A DNA stretch of 33,362 nucleotides from JBMTVT01 sp049451635 (GTDB lineage Bacteria; Bacteroidota; Bacteroidia; Flavobacteriales; Flavobacteriaceae), in NCBI GenBank assembly GCA_049451635.1, contig JBMTVT010000023.1, positions 1 to 33,362 of the forward strand, given 5' to 3'. The position numbers and the translations under genes were made by a program. Below, piece after piece: positions 1 through 8,489 of this stretch (positions are counted from its first letter, which is position 1; the number at the start of each line of letters is the position of its first letter). Below the pieces are notes generated by a model. The model worked only from the letters and a program-made list of their open reading frames with translations, did not search any database and had not been told where the DNA came from.

Positions 1-1
1 T

Positions 2-706
2 TTATTCATTTATTACCAATCTAAACCCTTCACCATGTATGTTTAGTATCTCCACTTTTGGGTCTAGTTTTAGGTATTTACGCAATTTTGCAATATAAAC
101 GTCCATACTGCGCGAGGTAAAGTAATTATCGTCTCGCCAAATTTTGGTTAAGGCTAATTCACGAGGCATTAAATCGTTTTCGTGTAACGCCAATAAACGT
201 AACAATTCGTTTTCTTTAGGCGATAGCTTTACGGGTTCGCCACCATCAAATTTTAAGAAACGTAGCTTGGAGTTTAAATGGAAACGCCCTATTTTAAACT
301 CAAATTGTTTACTATCGGATATGGTTTCTGTAGCTTTTCGTTGAATGATTGCTTTAATTTTCATTAGCAATACTTCACTATCAAACGGCTTGTTTAAATA
401 ATCGTCAGCCCCTACTTTATACCCTTTTAAAACGTCTTCTTTCATCGTTTTAGCGGTTAAAAATATAATAGGCACATCAGTGTTTTTTTCCCTTATTTCT
501 TTAGCTAGAGTAAACCCATCTTTATAAGGCATCATAACATCCAAAATGCATAAATCGAAATCGTCTTTCTTAAATTTCTCAAAGCCTTCCATACCATTTT
601 TAGCATGTGTAACTTCGTAATCATTCATCATTAAATAATCTTTAAGAACGGTTCCGAAATTGGGGTCGTCTTCAACTAATAATATTCTTTTCTTGTGCTC
701 TTCCAT
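2..706 (-). CDS. OmpR-family response regulator (RprY-like)
   Basis: DNA-binding response regulator that takes a phosphoryl group from the sensor kinase encoded just upstream and then acts on promoters. The 234-aa length fits a receiver domain (about residues 6-120) plus a C-terminal winged-helix domain (about 135-232). In the receiver, E12/D13/D14 form the acidic pocket, D56 in CILDVMMP is the phospho-acceptor, and T84 and K106 (in LNKPF) are the conserved switch residues, so it looks fully functional. The output domain has the OmpR pattern LSPKENELLRLL followed by the recognition-helix region SRSMDVYIAKLRKYL. The gene starts 4 bases after the kinase stop, so the two are surely co-transcribed. 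The arrangement and sequence resemble RprX/RprY of Bacteroides; the target genes cannot be deduced here. The gene is complete, with its stop at the window edge. Confidence 0.95.
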   Translation of the reverse strand: MEEHKKRILLVEDDPNFGTVLKDYLMMNDYEVTHAKNGMEGFEKFKKDDFDLCILDVMMPYKDGFTLAKEIREKNTDVPIIFLTAKTMKEDVLKGYKVGADDYLNKPFDSEVLLMKIKAIIQRKATETISDSKQFEFKIGRFHLNSKLRFLKFDGGEPVKLSPKENELLRLLALHENDLMPRELALTKIWRDDNYFTSRSMDVYIAKLRKYLKLDPKVEILNIHGEGFRLVINE

Positions 707-710
707 AGTT

Positions 711-2282
711 TTATGATGTTAGTGGAAGCTTAATTATAAAGGTGCTTCCTTTGTCTTTTTCAGTTTCAACTGATACGTGACCTTGATGGTCTTCTACAAT
801 TCTTTTTACATAGGCCAGACCTAAGCCATGACCTTTTACGTTATGTATATTTCCGGTGTGTTCTCTATAAAATTTTTCGAACACTTTTTTGGCAGCAGCT
901 TTACTCATACCGCTACCATGATCTTTTATTTTCAAGAAAATGTTGTTACCTACATTTTCTGTATATACTTCTATTTTTGGTGCATTTGGAGAATACTTTA
1001 TGGCATTATCTAGTATATTAACTATAACATTGGTGAAATGCGTTTCGTTGGCTAAAATTGACGACTTTTCAGCATCAAAAAACGTTTTAATATAGCCTTT
1101 TCTATCTTCAACAATGAGTTCTACGTGTGTTATGGCATCTTCAATTAAGTCGTGCAACTTAACTCTATCCTTACTAATGCTTAATTCGTTCTTTTCTAAT
1201 TTAGATATTCTTAATACATTTTCAACCTGCGCATGCATCCGCTTGTTTTCTTCCTTTATCATGGTGAGGTAACGTTTTACCTTATCTTTATCATCAATTA
1301 CTTTGGGGTTTCTTATGGTATCCAACGCTAAATTTATGGTAGCAATTGGTGTTTTAAACTCATGCGTCATGTTATTTATAAAATCACTTTTAATTTCAGA
1401 GATTTTACGTTGTTTAACTAATTGATATAAAGCACTTGTATAAGCCAATATGATGATGGATGTAAAAATTACAGACAATAAAATCATACCTATGATACCC
1501 GATAGTATAAACTTGCTATCTCCCGGGAAGTTTACCAGAAGTCTGTAAGGTGTTTGCCTATTTTCATCATAAAAAACAGGGACTTTAAATGTAGAATTTG
1601 GATTATTTTCAAAATTATCACTACTAACTTTTGTCGCTAAATCGTTACTATAAATAGCAAATTCAAAGTCTATATCGATGCCATCTTTTTTAAGCCTATT
1701 GGTCAACAATTCTTTAATTTCAGTTTCCGAAACACGCTTATGTATAGGTGTTCGTTTTGAAATTTCCTTGAAGCTTTTTTCAAAACTAATACGTTGAGCC
1801 TCATCTATGGTTCCACTTTTAATAATATTAGTTATTGGGCTTTTTAAATCTTTTTCTAGCGGATCTACATTTTTATAAACCTCAGTGCTTGACGTTCCAA
1901 TAATGTTTTTAATGTCAAGACTATCTAAACCAATGTCAAAGAGCGAAGAAGACAACTTATAGTTCTCTTCCAAAACGTTGCTTCTATAAATAAGTGTTTC
2001 TTTGGTATTATTATTTTTTTGATAAATAAATAACTGAGAAACAGCTTCCTCATCAGCTTTTTTTTCGCTATCAAGACTAAAATACTTAGCGAAATACTTA
2101 TCCGATTCGTTTTCTTCAATAACGTTGGAAACATAGTTAAGGGTTGTTACAACATTAAACTTAAAACGTTCCTTTTCGTTTTTTACTGAATCGTTAATAT
2201 AATAAGCTTGAATTGATATAATACCTACAAGCGATAAGCTCATAAGTATTATAAGTAGGATAAATATTCGTTTGCTCATCAT
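711..2282 (-). CDS. Two-component sensor histidine kinase (RprX-like)
   Basis: Membrane sensor kinase, 523 aa. A first membrane segment (about residues 5-28) and a second (about 259-285) flank a periplasmic region of about 230 residues that resembles no sensor domain I can name. The kinase core follows: H-box MTHEFKTPIA with phospho-accepting H307, an N-box NVIVNILDNAIKYSP, G1-box KDHGSGM and G2-box GHGLGLAYVKRIV. All catalytic boxes are intact. It directly precedes its response regulator. Two adjacent ATG codons (MMSK) could start it; the first is taken. A TAnnTTTG match at 2284-2291 almost touches the start codon, so a promoter there would give a leaderless message; read-through from coaE is the alternative. 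The ligand is unknown. Confidence 0.94.
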   Translation of the reverse strand: MMSKRIFILLIILMSLSLVGIISIQAYYINDSVKNEKERFKFNVVTTLNYVSNVIEENESDKYFAKYFSLDSEKKADEEAVSQLFIYQKNNNTKETLIYRSNVLEENYKLSSSLFDIGLDSLDIKNIIGTSSTEVYKNVDPLEKDLKSPITNIIKSGTIDEAQRISFEKSFKEISKRTPIHKRVSETEIKELLTNRLKKDGIDIDFEFAIYSNDLATKVSSDNFENNPNSTFKVPVFYDENRQTPYRLLVNFPGDSKFILSGIIGMILLSVIFTSIIILAYTSALYQLVKQRKISEIKSDFINNMTHEFKTPIATINLALDTIRNPKVIDDKDKVKRYLTMIKEENKRMHAQVENVLRISKLEKNELSISKDRVKLHDLIEDAITHVELIVEDRKGYIKTFFDAEKSSILANETHFTNVIVNILDNAIKYSPNAPKIEVYTENVGNNIFLKIKDHGSGMSKAAAKKVFEKFYREHTGNIHNVKGHGLGLAYVKRIVEDHQGHVSVETEKDKGSTFIIKLPLTS

Positions 2283-2341
2283 TCAAAATTAACATTTTAA
2301 CATTTAGTAATCCCATTTTTAACCTTACATTAACAAAAATG

Positions 2342-2941
2342 TTAAAATTTTGAGGCGCCTATTCTGTTGAGGATTTCTTTGTGAATTTTCACTACTTGCT
2401 TTTTGGTATTTGCGACACTTAAATTGTTGATGACGAAGTCGGAATTTTGGATGCGTTGGTCGTCTGTCCATTGATTTTTCATAATGGCTTCAATGTTTTC
2501 CTTAGTTGTATTGTCGCGTTTTAACAATCTATCAATACGTAGTACTTTATTTGCGGTAACCGTAATAACAAAATCGTAGTCTTTATAACTGCCGTTTTCA
2601 AACAGTATGGCAACTTCTTTTATAACGTAAGGTGCATCTTGCTTTAACACCCATCGTTCAAAATGTTTTGCTACCCTTGGATGAACAATGGCGTTCATTT
2701 TTCGTAAACTAACTTTATCATTAAATATGATATTAGCAATAAAAGGTTTGTTCAATTTACCATCTACGTAAGTTTCCTCTCCAAATAACCCAATGAGTTT
2801 TCGTTTTATAATTTTTGAGGTATTCATTAATTTTTTTGCTTCATCATCAGCTATGTAAACAGGAACACCCATATTAGCAAACATTTTTACAACGGTTGTT
2901 TTTCCGCTTCCTATACCTCCTGTTAACCCTACAATAATCAT
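2342..2941 (-). CDS. coaE: Dephospho-CoA kinase
   Basis: Catalyses the last step of coenzyme A synthesis, ATP-dependent phosphorylation of the 3'-hydroxyl of dephospho-CoA, in the cytoplasm. The 199 aa begin with the P-loop GLTGGIGSGKTTV (residues 6-18), followed by the family signature PVYIADDEAKKL and the AIVHPRV substrate region; the length is normal. Its ATG overlaps the TGA of the YbbR gene (ATGA at 2938-2941), indicating translational coupling in an operon with the glycosyltransferase. The preceding pathway steps are encoded by coaBC about 6 kb away on the same strand. Confidence 0.96.
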   Translation of the reverse strand: MIIVGLTGGIGSGKTTVVKMFANMGVPVYIADDEAKKLMNTSKIIKRKLIGLFGEETYVDGKLNKPFIANIIFNDKVSLRKMNAIVHPRVAKHFERWVLKQDAPYVIKEVAILFENGSYKDYDFVITVTANKVLRIDRLLKRDNTTKENIEAIMKNQWTDDQRIQNSDFVINNLSVANTKKQVVKIHKEILNRIGASKF

Positions 2942-3897
2942 TTTGTTATGATAAATTCTATACGTTGTTGATTAATCTTAGCATTTTTAACTTGTTCTGG
3001 TATTTTTGCAAATTCTGGAATTAAAAAAGATTGATCCTCTCTTACTTTATTGAAATCGCAAATAACCTTAAAATCTTTATTCGATATTTTACTATAATTA
3101 ATCAAACTTACATAGTATGAAACATTTACAGTTTTAGGAAAATACTTTATCGCTGCCTCTTTAGGTTGATTTATTATGGTAATAGGAATACTCAAAGTAC
3201 CTTCAGTAAACTTTTCTACAGTACCTTTTAAAATGACCTCATTATTCGAGAATTTTAAATTTGATTTATTTTTTGGAAACTTTAATTTAACAGGACTTGA
3301 TAAATCTGTTCTGATATCATTAAAAGTAACTTCTTCAGTTTCTAAAAATTCAATATTGGAAACCATGATATTTGGGCCAACAACAACAATGGAATCTGGA
3401 TTAGAAATTAACTCCTCAGACATGTTATAACCAGGACTAAAATTAATAGCAACATTTAGCTTTACTGGCACTTTTTTAACCAAATTAATACCGTATCTAA
3501 AAGTAAGTGTATCAGGAGCTATATTAAGCAATTCCAACTGTTTGTCAAACTGGGTGTTTTTTAGATAAGCTATTGATTTGCTCCAAATAAAAACACTGTC
3601 TTTCTTGTACACATCCTTACTGAAATCAATCTTAATTCTTGGCTTAGATACATAATATTTAAGCCATTTAAAACCATGTGTTTTGAGAGTTACATTAAGC
3701 TTAACAGAATCGTTTAAAATGATATTTTCTTGTGGAACGTTTATTTTTTCAATATCAAAAGCAAGTGTATTAGTGTATTGTTTTGAAAGTTTTGTGAAAA
3801 TTAAAATAATGAATGCTAAAAACAAAAACAAAAAAAAGACATTTATCTTTCTATTTTTGAATGATGTTACTATTTCAGATTTAAGTTTTCTAATCAT
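2938..3897 (-). CDS. YbbR-like domain protein, membrane-anchored
   Basis: A 319-aa protein with a basic N-terminus, one membrane segment (about residues 18-35, FFLFLFLAFIILIF) and a long extracytoplasmic beta-rich region with YbbR-type repeats (for example PVKLNVAINFSPGYN and STLSIPIT-like stretches). In Firmicutes the YbbR protein CdaR modulates the cyclic-di-AMP synthase CdaA, but no cdaA gene lies here, and the role in Bacteroidota is unsettled. It overlaps both neighbours by ATGA (3894-3897 and 2938-2941), so its level should track the glycosyltransferase and CoaE. The call rests on overall pattern rather than on catalytic residues. Confidence 0.82.
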   Translation of the reverse strand: MIRKLKSEIVTSFKNRKINVFFLFLFLAFIILIFTKLSKQYTNTLAFDIEKINVPQENIILNDSVKLNVTLKTHGFKWLKYYVSKPRIKIDFSKDVYKKDSVFIWSKSIAYLKNTQFDKQLELLNIAPDTLTFRYGINLVKKVPVKLNVAINFSPGYNMSEELISNPDSIVVVGPNIMVSNIEFLETEEVTFNDIRTDLSSPVKLKFPKNKSNLKFSNNEVILKGTVEKFTEGTLSIPITIINQPKEAAIKYFPKTVNVSYYVSLINYSKISNKDFKVICDFNKVREDQSFLIPEFAKIPEQVKNAKINQQRIEFIITK

Positions 3898-4901
3898 TTT
3901 AATTTAAAAAATAAACTTGGAAAGTAATTCTCCGGTTCTTCATTTAAAATTGATACAGCAAAAGTAGATTTTAAAAACCCATAGCCATATCCTAAAAATT
4001 GTACCATAATAGCCATTGATGAAAGTATAGATACCACAAGATTCATTGTTGTAATTAAAGCTACTATAAAAGCTATCATAAAATATAAAATATAAATTAG
4101 AAACAACCATTTAAACCCCACGAAAGCCAATATTATGGATAAGATGAGACCTAAACAGAAAACTGATGGAAACCAATAAGTGATTTTTTTTGTTTGTGGA
4201 TGCCATTTGTTTAAAATAGGACGCACCAAACCAAATTTATGCACTTGTTTATAGAATGTTTTCCATGAAATACGGCGTTTATGATACACAAAAGCTTTAG
4301 GTATTAATTTGGTTTTAAAACCCAAATCCCAAAGACGGATGGACAAATCGGGATCTTCCCCTGGATGAATACGACCAAAACCTCTAGAAGCCTCGAAAGC
4401 TTTTTTTGAAAGTCCCATATTAAAACTTCTAGGTTGAAACCTATCTACACTTTTTTTATTACCACGAATACCGCCTGTAGTTACAAAAGACGTCATTGAA
4501 AAATTAATGGCTTTTTGCAGATTTGAAAACGATTGGTGTGCCGCATCGGGTCCACCAAAACAATCAACATAAACATCAATCAAGCTTTTTTCAACTTCGT
4601 TTAAATATTGTTTTGGCAAAATACAATCGCTATCCAAAATGATAAAATAATTGCCCTTGGCGTATTGCATACCATAATTTCTAGAATCTCCGGGGCCAGA
4701 ATTTTCCTTAAAAAAATAAGCGATGTTCAATTTTTTTTTAAAACTATCAACAACCTTTTTTGATGAGTTTGTTGAACCATCTTCAACAATAACAATTTCA
4801 TATGGTGTATTAGTTTCCAAAGCTTCAAAACTCTGTAAAAGCTCTTGTATTTCGTCAGGGCGATTATAAACAGGAATTATAAATGAAAACTGTAGTTGCA
4901 T
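3894..4901 (-). CDS. Family 2 glycosyltransferase with C-terminal membrane segments
   Basis: Inverting GT-A glycosyltransferase, 335 aa. The N-terminal FSFIIPVYNRPDEI, nucleotide-binding VIVEDGSTN, a DSD metal-binding motif at residues 90-92 (FIILDSDC) and the acidic GEDPDLSIRL at 181-190 are all present, so it should be active. From about residue 240 onward there are two or three hydrophobic segments, so the enzyme is probably a cytoplasmic-facing membrane protein. Sugar donor and acceptor cannot be told from sequence. It begins the GT-YbbR-coaE operon. A TAnnTTTG element at 4906-4913 sits only four bases before the ATG, and the fabI terminator lies just upstream, so transcription probably restarts here, perhaps with almost no leader. 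Confidence 0.9.
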   Translation of the reverse strand: MQLQFSFIIPVYNRPDEIQELLQSFEALETNTPYEIVIVEDGSTNSSKKVVDSFKKKLNIAYFFKENSGPGDSRNYGMQYAKGNYFIILDSDCILPKQYLNEVEKSLIDVYVDCFGGPDAAHQSFSNLQKAINFSMTSFVTTGGIRGNKKSVDRFQPRSFNMGLSKKAFEASRGFGRIHPGEDPDLSIRLWDLGFKTKLIPKAFVYHKRRISWKTFYKQVHKFGLVRPILNKWHPQTKKITYWFPSVFCLGLILSIILAFVGFKWLFLIYILYFMIAFIVALITTMNLVVSILSSMAIMVQFLGYGYGFLKSTFAVSILNEEPENYFPSLFFKLK

Positions 4902-4905
4902 AACA

Positions 4906-4913
4906 CAAAAGTA
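4906..4913 (-). promoter_or_regulatory. Candidate -7 element for the glycosyltransferase operon
   Basis: TACTTTTG on the minus strand fits the Bacteroidota -7 consensus TAnnTTTG and lies between the fabI terminator and the ATG at 4901. No TTG is found at the usual 19-base spacing. If used, transcription would begin at or next to the start codon. Confidence 0.35.
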
Positions 4914-4915
4914 AC

Positions 4916-4945
4916 AAAAAAGCCACCTTTATGAAGATGGCTTTT
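4916..4945 (-). terminator. Intrinsic terminator after fabI
   Basis: Read on the minus strand, AAGCCATC and GGTGGCTT pair around an 8-base loop (with one G-U pair) and are followed by a T run. It stands 20 bases past the fabI stop and before the glycosyltransferase start, so it separates the two transcription units. Confidence 0.75.
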
Positions 4946-4965
4946 AATCTATATTTTTAAAATGT

Positions 4966-5784
4966 TTATTCTTCTCCCACAAAAGTACTCATTACGGCAT
5001 CGCTTACACCCATATTGCTGAAACCACCGTCATTATATAAGTTTTGCAAGGTTACGCGTTTGGTTAAATCACTAAACATAGCTACAGTATAATTAGCGCA
5101 ATCTAAAGCAGTGGCGTTTCCAAGAGGCGACATTTTTTCGGCATAAGCTATAAATCCATCAAATCCTTTTACACCGCTACCTGCAGTTGTTGGTGTAGGC
5201 GATTGCGAAATGGTGTTTACACGTACTTTTTTGTCAACCCCAAAGAAATAACCAAAACTACGCGCTATACTTTCTAAATAAGCTTTGTTATCTGCCATAT
5301 CGTTGTAGTCTGGAAACACTCGTTGGGCAGCCATATAAGTTAAAGCTACTATGCTTCCCCATTCGTTCATGGCGTCTGATTTGTATAACGTTTGCATCAA
5401 TTTATGAAAAGACATGGCAGAAACATCGGTGCCTTTTTGCGTCCAATCATAATTTTGGTCGGTATAATGTTTTCCTTTTCTCACGTTTATAGACATGCCA
5501 ATGGAATGTAAAACAAAATCTATTTTGCCTCCTAAAATCTCCATGGATTTGTCAACTAAATTCTGTAAATCTTCAAGAGAAGTAGCATCAGCAGGAATAA
5601 TTTGAGAGCCTGTTTTTTCGGCCAACTCATTAATTTGTCCCATACGCATGGCCACAGGTGCATTTGTTAATACAAATTGGCCGCCTTCTTCGTGCACACG
5701 TTCAGCAGTTTTCCAAGCTATGGAGTTTGAGTCTAATGCTCCAAAAATAATTCCCTTTTTTCCTATTAGTAAATTGTATGACAT
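4966..5784 (-). CDS. fabI: Enoyl-[acyl-carrier-protein] reductase (NADH), FabI type
   Basis: Catalyses the last reduction of each fatty-acid elongation cycle (trans-2-enoyl-ACP to acyl-ACP) in the cytoplasm. The 272-aa short-chain dehydrogenase fold shows the FabI-specific nucleotide loop GALDSNSIAW (about 15-24), VLHSIGM (91-97), and the active-site Tyr/Lys pair Y160 and K167 in PDYNDMADNK, spaced six residues apart as in E. coli FabI (Y156/K163). It is a single gene: recN upstream is separated by a 91-base AT-rich spacer with its own -7 motif, and a terminator follows. This is the target enzyme of triclosan-type inhibitors in other bacteria; resistance cannot be judged from the sequence. 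Confidence 0.96.
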   Translation of the reverse strand: MSYNLLIGKKGIIFGALDSNSIAWKTAERVHEEGGQFVLTNAPVAMRMGQINELAEKTGSQIIPADATSLEDLQNLVDKSMEILGGKIDFVLHSIGMSINVRKGKHYTDQNYDWTQKGTDVSAMSFHKLMQTLYKSDAMNEWGSIVALTYMAAQRVFPDYNDMADNKAYLESIARSFGYFFGVDKKVRVNTISQSPTPTTAGSGVKGFDGFIAYAEKMSPLGNATALDCANYTVAMFSDLTKRVTLQNLYNDGGFSNMGVSDAVMSTFVGEE

Positions 5785-5836
5785 TTTTTGGTTAGTTTAT
5801 ATGTTGATTAGTTGATACGTTATCATGTTATTAAAA

Positions 5837-5844
5837 CAAAAGTA
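5837..5844 (-). promoter_or_regulatory. Candidate -7 element for fabI
   Basis: TACTTTTG on the minus strand, matching TAnnTTTG, 53 bases before the fabI ATG. No TTG lies 19 bases upstream, so the call rests on the -7 element and its position alone. Confidence 0.4.
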
Positions 5845-5846
5845 AT

Positions 5847-5871
5847 AAACTTTAAACGTTAAACTTTAAAC
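5847..5871. repeat. Two 11-bp direct repeats AAACTTTAAAC
   Basis: AAACTTTAAAC occurs at 5847-5857 and 5861-5871, separated by GTT, between the recN stop and the fabI -7 element. Each copy contains the palindrome GTTTAAAC/ACTTTAAA-like core. It may be a regulator site, or simple AT-rich spacer sequence; ACTTTAAAC recurs at 31655-31664 in another spacer. Confidence 0.5.
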
Positions 5872-5875
5872 TTTT

Positions 5876-7528
5876 TTAATTAAGTAACTCTTTGGCATGT
5901 GCAATAGCTGATGACGACATTTCTGCACCCCCCAACATTTGAGCAATCTCTACAATACGTTCATCATGGTTTAACTTTACCAAATTGGTCTGGGTAATCT
6001 CATTAACATCTTCTTTAAAAACTTTAAAATGTGAATGCCCTTTGGCCGCAATTTGCGGAAGATGCGTTATGGAAAACACCTGCATGGTTTTACTCATTTG
6101 CAGCATAATATCGCCCATTTTGTTGGAAATTTCGCCTGAAACACCCGTATCTATTTCATCAAACATAATGGTGGGCAATTGAATATATTTTGCTAAAACC
6201 GATTTTATAGCTAGCATAATTCTTGAGAGCTCACCACCAGACGCCGCTTTTTTAAGCTCATTAAAATTACCGCCTTTATTTGCTGAAAATAAAAACGATA
6301 ATTTATCTTTTCCATTAGCAAAAAACACATCACTAGATGCCAAATCCATTTTAAATTGTGCATTTGGCATACCTAAACTGCTTAAAATGGTTTCCAATTG
6401 CAATTTTAATTCTGGAATAACAGCTATTCTTTTATCATGAATGGTTTTACAAATAACATTTAATTGATTTTCCTTTGAGGTAATTTCAGCTTGTTTTTTG
6501 TTTATAGAGTCGTCTAAATTCTCTGTAAAGGCTACCTTTTCCTCAAGTTGGTTTTTAATATTTATTAATTCTGAAATATCATTAGCTATATGCTTTTGCA
6601 TCAAATTATGAAGCATTTTTAGTTTAGAGTCAACCACTTCCAATCTATTTGGGTCTGCATCCAAACCTTCTTGAAGCCTATTTATATAGCTAAAAACATC
6701 ATCCAACTCAATTAAACTGCTTTGGGTTCTATTAAAAATATCTTCATATTTTGATGAATAACTTGCTAGTTTTTGTAGCACATTTTTTAAAGACGTAAGT
6801 GTTGCCAAAATGCCTATTTGTTCTTCGCTCAATAACTGGTATGCTTCAGAAAGTTTTTCTTGAATACTCTCCATATTATTCAAGGTTTCATATTCTTCCT
6901 CAAGAGTTTCCAGTTCGCCATCAACTAAATTGGCTTCTATTAATTCGCTTAACAAAAACGAATTATAATCATGTTCTTTAATGGCTTCTGCCTGAAAATT
7001 TAAAAGTTCCTTATGTTCTTTTTGTAGGATTTTATAGATTTTAAGCTCTTGCTTGTAAGTTTGCAAAACATCTTCATTGTTTGCCAGGGCGTCAATAACT
7101 TGAAACTGAAAGTCATTGTTTGTTAGCTCCAATGTTTGGTGCTGGGAATGGATATCAACCAAACGCTCTCCCAAAACCTGTAAACTATTTAAATTTACTG
7201 GTGAATCGTTTACAAATGCTCTCGATTTACCTGATGGTAAAATTTCCCTTCTTATGATAGTTTGCTTCTCATAATCAAAATCTTCAGCTTTAAAAAGAGC
7301 TTTCAAATTATAATTTGAAATATTAAAAACCGCTTCGATAACACATTTCTCTTCTGGGTTTTTTAAACTGCTCAAATCGGCTCGTTTGCCTAGTATTAGT
7401 GATAAACCACCCAGCAAAATGGATTTTCCTGCTCCAGTTTCGCCTGTAATTATTGAAAATCCATCGTTAAAATCTACATAAAGACTATCGATTAGAGCGT
7501 AATTTTTAATGGAAAGTGAGGTTAGCAT
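5876..7528 (-). CDS. recN: DNA repair protein RecN
   Basis: SMC-like ATPase that acts early at DNA double-strand breaks and supports RecA-dependent repair. The 550 aa have the expected SMC order: N-terminal Walker A GETGAGKS (residues 29-36), an alpha-helical coiled coil (about 150-370), then the ABC signature ASGGELSRIMLAIKSVLAKY and Walker B IMFDEIDTGVSGEIS close to the C-terminus, and the H-loop ITHLPQIAAKGHSHFKV. Length is normal and all ATPase motifs are intact. It follows porD by 73 bases, a spacer that contains a direct repeat, and probably ends the bamD-rpoZ-coaBC-porD block. No LexA-like site was recognised upstream. Confidence 0.97.
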   Translation of the reverse strand: MLTSLSIKNYALIDSLYVDFNDGFSIITGETGAGKSILLGGLSLILGKRADLSSLKNPEEKCVIEAVFNISNYNLKALFKAEDFDYEKQTIIRREILPSGKSRAFVNDSPVNLNSLQVLGERLVDIHSQHQTLELTNNDFQFQVIDALANNEDVLQTYKQELKIYKILQKEHKELLNFQAEAIKEHDYNSFLLSELIEANLVDGELETLEEEYETLNNMESIQEKLSEAYQLLSEEQIGILATLTSLKNVLQKLASYSSKYEDIFNRTQSSLIELDDVFSYINRLQEGLDADPNRLEVVDSKLKMLHNLMQKHIANDISELINIKNQLEEKVAFTENLDDSINKKQAEITSKENQLNVICKTIHDKRIAVIPELKLQLETILSSLGMPNAQFKMDLASSDVFFANGKDKLSFLFSANKGGNFNELKKAASGGELSRIMLAIKSVLAKYIQLPTIMFDEIDTGVSGEISNKMGDIMLQMSKTMQVFSITHLPQIAAKGHSHFKVFKEDVNEITQTNLVKLNHDERIVEIAQMLGGAEMSSSAIAHAKELLN

Positions 7529-7534
7529 TTTTTT

Positions 7535-7558
7535 AGTTTTCAGTCTCAGTTTTCAGTC
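7535..7558. repeat. Two 11-bp direct repeats AGTTTTCAGTC
   Basis: AGTTTTCAGTC occurs at 7535-7545 and again at 7548-7558, separated by TC, in the spacer between the porD stop and the recN start. The sequence resembles the CAGT/ACTG-rich short repeats often seen in flavobacterial intergenic DNA. A function is not evident. Confidence 0.55.
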
Positions 7559-7601
7559 CTTAGCAATTGTTTACTACGGCTGTTAACTGTAAAATCTTTT
7601 T

Positions 7602-8489
7602 TTAATACTTGATGTTTTGCCATTTACTATTATGCATGGGGGCTACTTTTTGAAGCGTTTCTTTAACAGTCACAATATCAACACTGGGGCCCTCTGAAAA
7701 GATTTGCTCTATTTCATCTGCCTTAGCGTCAAAAAAAGTGCGAAGCAAGAATGAATTTGGCCTACGACTATTCATTACTTGAAACTGCTTAATTGAAGAA
7801 GCTATTTCATCTTTACCTTGTTTAACGTCATTACTCATAATATCCAAACCATTTCGGTGGTAATTATACATAACACTTCTATATTCTTTAAAAGTGGGAG
7901 AGAGTACATTATCTATCAATGCAAACCTGCTTTGTAAGCCATCTTCTAACTTCCAGCCTTTAAAATTGCCTTGTTGAGAATAATTAACTATGGTCTGTGC
8001 TTGTTTATAATAAGCATCGCCACCATTTTGCGAAAAAGAATCGGCATCTACAGCTAAAATCATATAAACATGAAATGCTAAAACCGATACCAAATTAGAT
8101 TCAAATTGTGTTGGGTTGAAAATTAAATTTTGAAATTCTAGGTATCTAAAATTGAAATCCTTATCATTAAAACTATAAAGCGGTGTACTGAATGAAGAGC
8201 CATAAACGGGTCGAGACGATTGCACTTGCATAGATGCTTGAAAAGACTCACCGCTGTAATCTGTAACATTAATTACCATACTGCAATTAATACGTTCTTG
8301 GTTTTTAAATGTTTTATTGGTCCACTTTGTATTGTTTACAAATTCGGTAAGTTGCTTTTCTAAGGTTTTAAAAATAGGGAAGTTTTCATTTCCAGTTTGT
8401 TGTGCATTAACTACAAGACTACAGTTTAATTCTTGCGAAAACCCCTTAAAAATGAAGCATACTAAAAATATTATCAGAATATTACGCAT
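7602..8489 (-). CDS. porD: DUF4835 protein, type IX secretion system protein PorD
   Basis: A 295-aa exported protein with a signal peptide (MRNILIIFLVCFIFKGFSQ, cleavage probably after residue 19) and no later membrane segment, so periplasmic or outer-membrane associated. The body matches my memory of the DUF4835 family, now named PorD in the type IX secretion system: early ELNCSLVVNAQQ, a central RYLEFQNLIFNPTQFESNLVSVLAFHVYMI-type region and a QFQVMNSRRPNSFLLRTFFDAKADEI-type region. The family is nearly confined to Bacteroidota. Its precise role in secretion is not visible here. It overlaps the end of coaBC by 8 bases and is probably in the same transcript. No other por genes are in the window. 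Confidence 0.82.
   Translation of the reverse strand: MRNILIIFLVCFIFKGFSQELNCSLVVNAQQTGNENFPIFKTLEKQLTEFVNNTKWTNKTFKNQERINCSMVINVTDYSGESFQASMQVQSSRPVYGSSFSTPLYSFNDKDFNFRYLEFQNLIFNPTQFESNLVSVLAFHVYMILAVDADSFSQNGGDAYYKQAQTIVNYSQQGNFKGWKLEDGLQSRFALIDNVLSPTFKEYRSVMYNYHRNGLDIMSNDVKQGKDEIASSIKQFQVMNSRRPNSFLLRTFFDAKADEIEQIFSEGPSVDIVTVKETLQKVAPMHNSKWQNIKY

Noticed and set aside
2294..2348. 10-bp inverted repeat ATTTTAACAT/ATGTTAAAAT between coaE and the kinase gene
   Set aside because: All-AT apart from one C/G per arm, 35-base loop, and one arm lies in the coaE end; it would be a poor terminator or operator and is likely chance.
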